A program made the translations under genes and the position numbers. The notes under the pieces are model-generated. The model did no database searches, was not told the origin of the DNA, and was given only the letters and a program-made list of their open reading frames with translations. Of a stretch of DNA of 8,282 bases, positions 1 to 7,100 are shown in pieces. Every line of letters starts with the position of its first letter. Within the stretch, counting starts at the first letter, position 1. Source of the stretch: Bacteroides sp. (GTDB lineage Bacteria; Bacteroidota; Bacteroidia; Bacteroidales; Bacteroidaceae); contig DXOJ01000575.1 in assembly GCA_019412865.1 (NCBI GenBank), positions 1 to 8,282 of the forward strand, in the 5' to 3' direction.

Positions 1-38
1 TGATCGCATCGGATACAATGGATATCCTGAATAAGTAA
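1..38 (+). CDS. possible C-terminal end of an upstream gene (partial)
   Basis: If a + strand gene enters from the left, the frame starting at base 3 reads IASDTMDILNK and stops with TAA at 36-38. The terminator at 59-98 lies about 20 bases further on, which is the expected place for the end of such a gene. Another frame (starting at base 2, reading DRIGYNGYPE, stop at 32-34) is also open, so the frame is not proven. Too little is present to name a product. Confidence 0.35.
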   Translation, partial: IASDTMDILNK

Positions 39-58
39 TAATTTTATTGCTGATATAC

Positions 59-98
59 AAAAAAAAGATGGACTCGATTTCGAGTCCATCTTTTTTTT
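59..98 (+). terminator. strong intrinsic terminator, symmetric and probably bidirectional
   Basis: An A8 run is followed by GATGGACTCG, a four-base loop ATTT, the exact complement CGAGTCCATC and a T8 run. The stem is at least 18 bp when the A/T tracts pair, with a 10-bp core at 67-76 and 81-90. The T tract on both strands means it can end transcription from either direction. It most likely ends the gene entering from the left and insulates the glycosyltransferase gene, whose start is 42 bases beyond it. Confidence 0.9.
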
Positions 99-101
99 GT
101 C

Positions 102-109
102 TTACTTTG
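102..109 (+). promoter_or_regulatory. possible -7 box for the glycosyltransferase gene
   Basis: TTACTTTG differs from the Bacteroides -7 consensus TAnnTTTG at one defined position. It would give a leader of roughly 20-25 bases before the ATG at 140. No convincing TTTG -33 element is visible, because that position falls inside the terminator hairpin. The assignment is inferred from position and partial match. Confidence 0.35.
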
Positions 110-139
110 CATATCAAATAGTTATATCCCGTTTTTGAT

Positions 140-1129
140 ATGCGTTACTCCGTCATAATTCCCGTTTATAATCGTCCCGATGAAGTGGATGAATTATTGC
201 AAAGTCTTACTGTACAACACTTTAAGGGTCTTGAGGTTGTTGTTGTTGAAGATGGTTCTTCCATTCCCTGTAAAGGAGTAGTAGACCGGTATGCAGATCG
301 GTTGAATATAAAATATTTCTCTAAACCCAATTCCGGTCCGGGACAAACCCGTAATTACGGAGCAGAACGTAGCGAAGGCGAATACCTTATTATATTGGAT
401 TCTGATGTCATCCTTCCCGAAGGCTACTTCGATGGGGTAGAGAAGGAGCTCACCACTTCTCCTGCCGATGCTTTTGGTGGCCCCGACCGTGCACACGATT
501 CTTTCACTGATATTCAGAAGGCAATTAACTATTCCATGACCTCTTTCTTCACGACCGGAGGTATCCGTGGCGGAAAAAAGAAGATGGACAAATTCTATCC
601 CCGTAGTTTTAATATGGGAGTTCGCCGGGCAGTGTACGAGGCTTTGGGAGGTTTTTCAAAGATGCGTTTTGGGGAGGATATTGATTTCAGTATCCGTATC
701 TTTAAGAATGGGTACACTTGTCGTCTTTTTCCTGATGCCTGGGTATATCATAAACGTCGGACTGACTTGAAAAAATTCTTCAAGCAGGTGCATAACTCCG
801 GCATTGCCCGTATTAATCTTTATAAGAAATATCCGGATTCTCTGAAACTGGTGCATTTGCTTCCAGCCGTATTTACATTGGGAGTGGCGCTTCTATTATT
901 AGGAACCCCCTTCTGCCTCTTCAGTTTCACGCCTATCATTCTCTATGCATTACTCGTATGCATTGATTCTACTATTCAGAATAAAAGTCTGTCTATTGGC
1001 GTTTATTCCATTGCCGCCGCATTTATACAGCTTATCGGCTATGGTACAGGCTTTTGGCGCGCATGGTGGCAGCGTTGTATCAGAGGGAAGGATGAGTTTG
1101 AGGCTTTCCAAAAGAATTTTTATAAGTAA
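140..1129 (+). CDS. membrane-associated family 2 glycosyltransferase
   Basis: The 329-residue protein is an inverting GT-A glycosyltransferase that should transfer a sugar from a nucleotide-sugar donor at the cytoplasmic membrane face. The first beta strand begins at residue 3 (YSVIIPVYNRPDEV), which supports this ATG; no clear Shine-Dalgarno precedes it, as is usual in Bacteroides. Visible motifs are the nucleotide-binding EDGS at 37-40, the metal-binding DSD at 87-89, and GED at 178-180, the usual place of the catalytic acidic residues. Residues about 238-260, 262-276 and 284-304 are hydrophobic and should be membrane segments, followed by a short basic tail. It stands alone between a terminator and a convergent gene, so context gives no pathway. 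Lipid-linked, capsule or O-antigen-like glycan synthesis are all possible; donor and acceptor cannot be read from the sequence. Confidence 0.88.
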   Translation: MRYSVIIPVYNRPDEVDELLQSLTVQHFKGLEVVVVEDGSSIPCKGVVDRYADRLNIKYFSKPNSGPGQTRNYGAERSEGEYLIILDSDVILPEGYFDGVEKELTTSPADAFGGPDRAHDSFTDIQKAINYSMTSFFTTGGIRGGKKKMDKFYPRSFNMGVRRAVYEALGGFSKMRFGEDIDFSIRIFKNGYTCRLFPDAWVYHKRRTDLKKFFKQVHNSGIARINLYKKYPDSLKLVHLLPAVFTLGVALLLLGTPFCLFSFTPIILYALLVCIDSTIQNKSLSIGVYSIAAAFIQLIGYGTGFWRAWWQRCIRGKDEFEAFQKNFYK

Positions 1130-1152
1130 TCCATTTTTTATTTGCCTATTAC

Positions 1153-1179
1153 CATTCCTATTTTTGTTTAAAAGGAATG
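1153..1179. repeat. 7-bp hairpin next to the palindrome
   Basis: CATTCCT at 1153-1159 pairs exactly with AGGAATG at 1173-1179 around a 13-base AT-rich loop. It ends at the base before the 26-bp palindrome, so the two would form adjacent hairpins in a transcript from either side. It may help end transcription between the two convergent genes. It lacks a proper T tract after the stem, so this is tentative. Confidence 0.45.
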
Positions 1180-1205
1180 TTGTCTGACACCCGGGTGTCA
1201 GACAA
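1180..1205. repeat. perfect 26-bp palindrome between convergent genes
   Basis: The sequence TTGTCTGACACCC is followed at once by its exact reverse complement, with the centre CCC|GGG at 1192/1193 and no mismatch. The flanking pair 1179/1206 does not match, so the symmetry ends sharply. As RNA either strand could form an 11-bp stem with a CCGG loop. It lies 50 bases after the glycosyltransferase stop and 47 bases past the hexosaminidase stop. No T tract follows on either strand, so it is not a textbook intrinsic terminator. It could be a REP-like dispersed element, a protein-binding site or a 3' stabilising hairpin. Confidence 0.9.
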
Positions 1206-1252
1206 GTTATACTTTCATGGAAAAAAAGTAATGGATGCAATCGAAGAAATTT

Positions 1253-3268
1253 TTATAGGCTATATCTTTTTTCATTTAGTGGAGTGCAAATCACATTTCT
1301 TATTCTTCCCTTAAACCCCAGCAATTTGTCGCCTATCTGTTTCAATGGGAAGATAAGTGTTTCCTGATACCAAATGCTGTCTTTACGCAGGCTTTTCTGA
1401 TTGTAAACTACACCGATTCGTCCTTCCAAACGTTCTTGTAGCTCTCCGTTTATGTAAAGTGAGGTCCCTTTGGCATCTCCCTCTACACGAACCTTTGTCC
1501 ATTTTTCCACAGGCAAACGATAGGAATGGAAGATGAATTCATAGCCGTCGCGCGAGAATGCGAATTTACCCGTATTTTGCCAGTTCGCGGTGAAAACAGA
1601 ATGGGGACCTTTGAATAAGACCGCATCGATATTGGGCTTTGGATCTGCGTAGATTTCAAATTCCACACTATATGGATAACCGATTTCGGGTATAGAGGTA
1701 AGAACCGAGTCGTTACCTTGCAGGATAATTTCCTGGCCGGAAAGCGTTAGGTCTTTTCTGTCATCTATGCTGGCCTGTAGATTTACGCCCGGTGCTTCCG
1801 GTGTTGTCCTGCACCACGTTTCGAAGGTTTCAAACGGTATGTTTCTTGTGTTTTCTCCTTTCCAAAGTTTCTCGCTCATAACCTGCATGGCAGGAAAGGT
1901 GCGTATATGTACATCCTGTTGGCTGATTCCATTTCCGACACGGTCGTTCCATACAGCAAACATGGCTCCTAATAAATTAGTAGACTGCTCTATCATTTCT
2001 CCCTCTTGCATCATTCGTGGTGACCAACTCTCATATATCCATTGATGATCCAGAAAGTTATGGTAGTAATTCACGGCTGGTACGATATATAGAAATGCAT
2101 CGCATGTATTAATCGCTTTGGCTCCTTCCTGCAGTGCGGTTTCTAAGTCTAGCCAGCTATAATTCCATGCATTGACCGTTTTTCCTTTCAGATTTACGGG
2201 GGTATTTCCTTTCATGTGTTTCAGACTTCCCCATAATCGCGGATTTTTTCCATATTTGGTGATATACTTCAGATAGTATTCAGTGAAATAGCGGAATTGT
2301 TCCGCTTCTTTGAGGTTGTACTCATCAGTGCCGATATGTACGTCCGGTCCGACAAATATCGGGTGATCTCCCGAGAGATATTCGTCAAACAAAGTATCAA
2401 GGAAATCATATACCTCTTTTTTATAGAGGTCGAGATGATCCATACCATATTCTTTTTTGTCGGCTGCCAGTATCGGATTGTAATGAGTGAAAGCGAGTGA
2501 GTGTGCCGGAACATCAATTTCTGGGATGATATTGATTCCATATCGTGCGGCCATTTGCTGGAAGTTGCGGAATTCTTCTTTGGTGTAGGAACCATCTTTG
2601 GATGTGAGTCCCGGAAAACGGTCGCTTTCCAATCTGAAGGCGGCGTATGTTTTGTTCCAGTCATTATCGAAAAACTCAACGAAACCATTATCATTCAGAT
2701 GTATTTGCAGTTCATTCATTTTATAGAACGAGAGAATTTTTACGTAATCCTGCAAATAGTCCATTGTGAAAAATTTCCTGGCTACGTCAATCATCAGTCC
2801 GCGGTGAGCATACTGCGGATAATCCAATGCTTTTCCTTTCATGAGTCCAAAAGGCTGGTTATGGATCATTTGCAACAGTGTGCGAGTTCCCCAGAATACT
2901 CCTTTTACGGTGGAGGCTTCGATGGTTACATGGTTGCGTATATCCAGTTCATAGCTTTCTTCTCCCAATGATGAAGGCGATTTTTTCACTGACAGATAGA
3001 TAGAATGATTTTTCGGTTTTCCGGAGGTTACCTGATAATTCCAGCCGAACATATCTTTTAAGTCTTTTGCCATTATTTCCGCAGTTTCTTTCAACAGGCT
3101 TTCTGCTTCCGGAGCGATTATAATCTTTCCTGTTTCCGGTAGTGTCAGTTTGCCTTTTGCCCCATTCCAATGTTGTAAGGAGGGAATCACCTGCGGGATA
3201 TCCGTTTGAGCGTATACTGTCATTCCTAATAGTAGTAAGATGGATAAGATGCTTATTCTCTTTTTCAT
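1253..3268 (-). CDS. secreted GH20 beta-N-acetylhexosaminidase-like glycosidase
   Basis: The 671-residue protein starts with a signal peptide (MKKRISILSILLLLGMTVYA, likely cut before Q21) and has no lipobox cysteine, so a periplasmic location is expected. Residues about 25-145 match the GH20b accessory domain, and about 150-480 form the GH20 TIM barrel. Family features are the substrate arginine in HRGLMIDVARK (R156), EIDVPAHS (D252, H256) and the catalytic pair in HIGTDEY (D315 orients the 2-acetamido group, E316 is the acid/base). Residues about 505-665 resemble a LamG/concanavalin-like beta-sandwich, possibly for carbohydrate binding. GH20 enzymes release beta-linked GlcNAc or GalNAc by substrate-assisted catalysis. 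The pocket differs from the family norm: GTDE replaces the common GGDE, and WND (440-442) stands where WxE is usual. Exact specificity is therefore open. It is transcribed alone, divergent from radC. Confidence 0.9.
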   Translation of the reverse strand: MKKRISILSILLLLGMTVYAQTDIPQVIPSLQHWNGAKGKLTLPETGKIIIAPEAESLLKETAEIMAKDLKDMFGWNYQVTSGKPKNHSIYLSVKKSPSSLGEESYELDIRNHVTIEASTVKGVFWGTRTLLQMIHNQPFGLMKGKALDYPQYAHRGLMIDVARKFFTMDYLQDYVKILSFYKMNELQIHLNDNGFVEFFDNDWNKTYAAFRLESDRFPGLTSKDGSYTKEEFRNFQQMAARYGINIIPEIDVPAHSLAFTHYNPILAADKKEYGMDHLDLYKKEVYDFLDTLFDEYLSGDHPIFVGPDVHIGTDEYNLKEAEQFRYFTEYYLKYITKYGKNPRLWGSLKHMKGNTPVNLKGKTVNAWNYSWLDLETALQEGAKAINTCDAFLYIVPAVNYYHNFLDHQWIYESWSPRMMQEGEMIEQSTNLLGAMFAVWNDRVGNGISQQDVHIRTFPAMQVMSEKLWKGENTRNIPFETFETWCRTTPEAPGVNLQASIDDRKDLTLSGQEIILQGNDSVLTSIPEIGYPYSVEFEIYADPKPNIDAVLFKGPHSVFTANWQNTGKFAFSRDGYEFIFHSYRLPVEKWTKVRVEGDAKGTSLYINGELQERLEGRIGVVYNQKSLRKDSIWYQETLIFPLKQIGDKLLGFKGRIRNVICTPLNEKRYSL

Positions 3269-3303
3269 ATTTATTAGATGTTTATATATTAATCTTGATA
3301 GCG

Positions 3304-3311
3304 CAAAACTA
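3304..3311 (-). promoter_or_regulatory. -7 box of the GH20 hexosaminidase gene
   Basis: On the - strand this reads TAGTTTTG, a full match to TAnnTTTG, 35 bases upstream of the start codon. The expected leader is about 25-30 bases. No clear TTTG -33 element is present; TTTTAG at 3335-3340 is only a weak candidate at slightly long spacing. Confidence 0.6.
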
Positions 3312-3316
3312 CGATA

Positions 3317-3360
3317 TTTGGAAGTAAAGGGATTCTAAAAATAGACTTATAGCTTCCAAA
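3317..3360. repeat. 8-bp inverted repeat between divergent promoters
   Basis: TTTGGAAG at 3317-3324 and CTTCCAAA at 3353-3360 are exact complements with a 28-base spacer. The left arm sits between the -7 and -33 regions of the hexosaminidase promoter, and the right arm lies just outside the radC -33 region. The placement suits a regulator site for the hexosaminidase gene, but an 8-bp repeat in AT-rich DNA can arise by chance. Confidence 0.45.
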
Positions 3361-3385
3361 ATTCATTTTTTCAGTTATATAGGAG

Positions 3386-3393
3386 TATCTTTG
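3386..3393 (+). promoter_or_regulatory. -7 box of radC
   Basis: TATCTTTG is a full match to the Bacteroides -7 consensus TAnnTTTG. It lies 19 bases before the radC ATG, giving a very short leader of about 10-15 bases. The -33 region is T-rich (3366-3371) but holds no exact TTTG. Confidence 0.65.
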
Positions 3394-3412
3394 TGACTTA
3401 ATTTGATTAATA

Positions 3413-4108
3413 ATGGAAAGTAAACACAAACTATCCATCAACCAGTGGGCACTGGAAGACCGCCCACGGGAAAAAATGATGGAGAAGGGAGCAGCCGCAT
3501 TGAGTGATGCCGAACTACTCGCTATATTGATTGGCTCCGGAAATACGGAAGAAAGTGCTGTCGAATTGATGAGACGCCTGCTCCTGTCTTGTGATAACAA
3601 TCTGAATTCATTGGCAAAATGGGAAGTGTGTGACTATTCCTCTTTCAAAGGTATGGGACCCGCAAAGAGCATTACAGTGATGGCAGCCTTGGAATTAGGC
3701 AAACGAAGAAAGCTGCAAGAAACCAAAGAGAGACTTCGAATCACTTGCTCAAAAGATATCTATGATATTTTCCAACCGATCATGTGTGACTTGGAACAGG
3801 AAGAATTCTGGGTGCTCCTATTGAACCAGGCAACCAAACTAATTGATAAGGTACGTATAAGTACTGGTGGCATAGACGGAACTTATACCGATGTGCGCAC
3901 CATTCTCCGGGAAGCATTGCTGCAAAGAGCTACACAAATCGCGGTGGTGCATAACCATCCTTCGGGAAATATTCATCCCAGCCAACCGGACAGGAGTTTG
4001 ACAGAGCATATCCATAAAGCGGCGGAAACGATGAATATCCGTCTGATAGATCACGTCATCGTTTGTGAAGACGGATTTTTCAGCTTTGCAGATGAGGGCC
4101 TACTCTAA
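3413..4108 (+). CDS. radC: RadC family (UPF0758) JAB/MPN domain protein
   Basis: At 231 residues this is a normal-length RadC. The N-terminal part (about 8-100) carries the conserved RPRE segment at 17-20, LSDAELLAILIGSG at 30-43 and a helix-hairpin-helix-like FKGMGPAKS at 78-86. The C-terminal JAB/MPN domain (about 108-231) has the zinc-binding JAMM signature: H180 and H182 in HNHPSGN, with D193. The C-terminal FSFADEGL is also typical. The old link to DNA repair came from an E. coli mutation later shown to be in recG, so the true role is uncertain; a nucleic-acid-linked metalloprotease or hydrolase role is only inference. No Shine-Dalgarno is visible. The gene is monocistronic, divergent from the GH20 gene and convergent with the HTCS gene. 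Being chromosomal with ordinary neighbours, it shows no sign of belonging to a mobile element. Confidence 0.95.
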   Translation: MESKHKLSINQWALEDRPREKMMEKGAAALSDAELLAILIGSGNTEESAVELMRRLLLSCDNNLNSLAKWEVCDYSSFKGMGPAKSITVMAALELGKRRKLQETKERLRITCSKDIYDIFQPIMCDLEQEEFWVLLLNQATKLIDKVRISTGGIDGTYTDVRTILREALLQRATQIAVVHNHPSGNIHPSQPDRSLTEHIHKAAETMNIRLIDHVIVCEDGFFSFADEGLL

Positions 4109-4129
4109 TTAGTAATACTACCTTATTTA

Positions 4130-4156
4130 AGTGAGAATATCTTATTTATTCTCACT
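4130..4156. terminator. hairpin in the radC/HTCS convergent junction
   Basis: AGTGAGAATA at 4130-4139 pairs exactly with TATTCTCACT at 4147-4156 around a 7-base loop. The hairpin spans the stop codon and last codons of the HTCS gene and begins 22 bases after the radC stop. It is the only strong structure in this short gap and may act as a shared transcription end. It lacks a T tract on both strands, so intrinsic termination is uncertain. Confidence 0.5.
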
Positions 4157-7100
4157 CCTGCATTCATTTTTATACTGCGTGGGCGTCAAGCCTGTGTACT
4201 GTTTGAATGCAGTACTGAAATAACGTAAAGTAGTGAAACCTATCTGATCTGATATTTCAGTAAATGTCAGATCGGTGGTTTTTATCAGAGTAATGGCTTG
4301 CTCCAACCTGAATTTGTTGATATAGTCATTTGCCCCCATATCGGTGATAGCCTTCAACTTGTTGTAAAGAGATGTTTTACTCATTCCGATCTCTCTGCAG
4401 ATAAAAGGAATATCTAAAGACGGATTGCTGATATTCTCGGAAATGAGCTTGTTAAACTTTAACAAGAACGTTTCATCCGCCTGGCTGAAAGTACTCTCCA
4501 GCGGTTGAGGGAAGTTGCCTATATGTTGATAGTGCTCTTTCGTTTGCTCCCGGTTGTATAGCCGGTTCTGTATAATCTTAACAAGAGTGTCTATCTCAAA
4601 AGGTTTTCCCAGATAAGCGTCCGCCCCGATTTTATACCCATACAGTCGGCTCTGTTCATCATTGCGTGCCGTGAGCAGAATCACAGGAATATGACTGATG
4701 CCGATATTCTCTTTTACCGCTTTGCACAGTTCGTATCCATTCATAACCGGCATCATCACATCGCTCACTATAATATCCGGAACTTGCTTTTGCGCTATTT
4801 CGAAAGCTTCCCGGCCATCATGTGCTATATAAATTGCTTTGAATAAGGATTTCAATTCTTTGGAGAGGAAATCTGTCAGGTTATGATTGTCGTCTACCAA
4901 TAGCACTGTGTAATTCTGCGTAGAGAAGTCGAGTGTCTCGGGAGCGTTGATCTCATGATCTACGTCCGGTGTAATCAATTCATTGATGTAAGGTTTCGGC
5001 TGGCAGATGACTTCGCCCGACTCCAATCCCAAAGGTAAGTCGAAGAAGAAAGTGGCTCCTCCCGCTTCGTTGTTCATGGCTCCGATTTTACCTTTATGCA
5101 ATTCCACCAGCATCTTGGCGTATGAAAGTCCGACTCCGCTACCGCCAATTTCCTGCTTGCCTTGATAGAAACGGATGAATACTTTCTCCATGTCTTCCTC
5201 TTGCATACCTTCTCCCTGATCCAAAACGGAAACACGGACGTATGAGTCATTTTTGCTGGTACGGATAGTGACGGTTGTGTTTTTAGGACTGTGTTTCAGT
5301 GCGTTCGTCAATAAGTTTGTGACTACGATTGTACACATACCCTTGTCAAATACCACCTCTTTTATGCTGTCGTCGAGCTGATAATCTATTTGCACTTCCT
5401 GGGCAGCTCCCTCGTCCGTAAAATCGGCACCAATCTCCTTTATCCATGAGTTAAATGGATAGGCTTGGAGTTTCAACTTGGTTTCTCCTACTTCCATCTT
5501 ACGTACGTCCAGCACCATGTTGATAAGATCTTTCATCCGTTGAGCCTGTTTATGTATATTCTTCAACGGTGGATAAATGGCATCTGTAGAAGGAAGTGTC
5601 TTTAATATGCGGCTTAGCGGGGCATATATGAGTGTGAGCGGAGTTCGCAGTTCATGGCTGATATTAATCAGAAAACGAACTTTTTCTTCATACACATTCT
5701 GCTCGTGTTCTTTCATCATCCATTTCATCTTGTTTTCTTTGCGTCGAAGCAGAACGAAAACAATTTGTACCACAATGCCTATGCAAGCAATGATGCAGAG
5801 AGAAACGAACCACCAGCTTCTGTACCAGGGTGGCAGTACGTTTAATGTGAAAAGAAACTGGGGAGTTGTTTCATTTCCTTCCTGTGTGTTACAGCTCACC
5901 ATGATGGGATAACTTCCCGGAGCAAGAGATGGGATCATCAATTCAGGGTTGTAGCCTTCGGTTTTAAGGTCTCCCATTTGGAAATGATAGACTTTGAGCC
6001 GGAGAATGTCCGCACCATAAGTCATGACACGGATCTTAATGTTTTTACTGTTCCAGGGGATGGATATCTTGTCTTGATTGAGCTGATACATCCTGTTCTC
6101 TCCGTTTATGGTCAGTTCGGCAAGGCGTATTTCCGGAGAGTCACTACTCTTTTCTATTTGAGTGTCTGCATTGATACATAGTAAGCCTTTTACACCTCCC
6201 ATATAGATGTTGCCTTTGGGGGAAATGAGACGGGGCTCGGCCAAGTATTCATTGGGGGAAATTCCATCCGCTTCTCCGAACCATACAAAACGTTTGGTAT
6301 CGGTGAGCCATATAAAGAGTTTCTGTTCAGCTCCTATCCACACTTTTCCTTTATTGTCGCATAACACGGTATTTACTTCATTAAATAAGGTGGTAGGAAT
6401 TCTTTCGAATTTGCGGGTATCAGGGTGATAGGTGTACAGGCCACGGGTGCCTGCAATCCAGAATACGCCCTTGTCATCCCTGGATACAGCATTGAAGAAT
6501 CCCTGTGGAGCACTTGCAAATATCTCCACTGTGTCTTTTTTACGATCCAGTCTATATATATTATAAGGATCGTTCAGGTAAATGGCAGTGGAATCATATC
6601 CAATGGAACTCAACAAGCCTTTTATTTTCACTTCTTTGGCACAAGGGACAGGAGTGAGTTGCCGGGTGGAAGTATGGTAGCGGTAAGGAGGCGAACTTAA
6701 TATTAAGATCGAATTGGGAGTATCCCGGTATAAGTTGATTGGCTGTCCGCTATAGCGGATGTGATGCTCTAATGAAGGGCTCATAATAGCGAAAGGACGC
6801 TTCTTTCCTGTCTTTTTATCGAATATGAAGATACCTTTGGAAAAGGCAGATACTAACAATTCGTTGGGTGTGAAGCCGGTGATGGAGACCATCTTGTCTC
6901 CCCAAGTGTCGGGATAGTGCACAAATGTTTCTGTAGAAGGAATGAATTTATTGATACCTCCTCCGTCCGTAGCGATCCAGAGTTCTTCGGAAGCCGGTTC
7001 CTGATATAGTTGTAATACCGTACTTTGACTTAATCCTTTGTTGTGCCCTAACACAACATTAGTGTAAGTTCTCATGGATACTTCACGAATGTTGATAACC

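Noticed and set aside
1180..1205. Palindrome as an ordinary rho-independent terminator
   Set aside because: There is no T tract directly after the stem on either strand, so it was recorded as a repeat instead.
2269..2694. 141-residue open frame on the - strand inside the GH20 gene
   Set aside because: It is an alternate frame of the GH20 coding sequence, with no recognisable domain and composition like a shifted reading frame.
2501..2971. 156-residue open frame on the + strand
   Set aside because: It lies antisense within the GH20 catalytic region, has no domain and no promoter, and is explained by the well-supported gene on the other strand.
3413..4108. radC as a marker of a mobile island or anti-restriction cluster
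   Set aside because: RadC-like genes also occur on mobile elements, but here no integrase, transposase, repeats or att-like sites are visible and the neighbours are ordinary chromosomal genes.
5577..5912. Overlapping + strand open frames of 111 and 63 residues antisense to the HTCS gene
   Set aside because: They lie opposite the HTCS membrane and HisKA coding region; the hydrophobic-looking stretches reflect the complement of that sequence.
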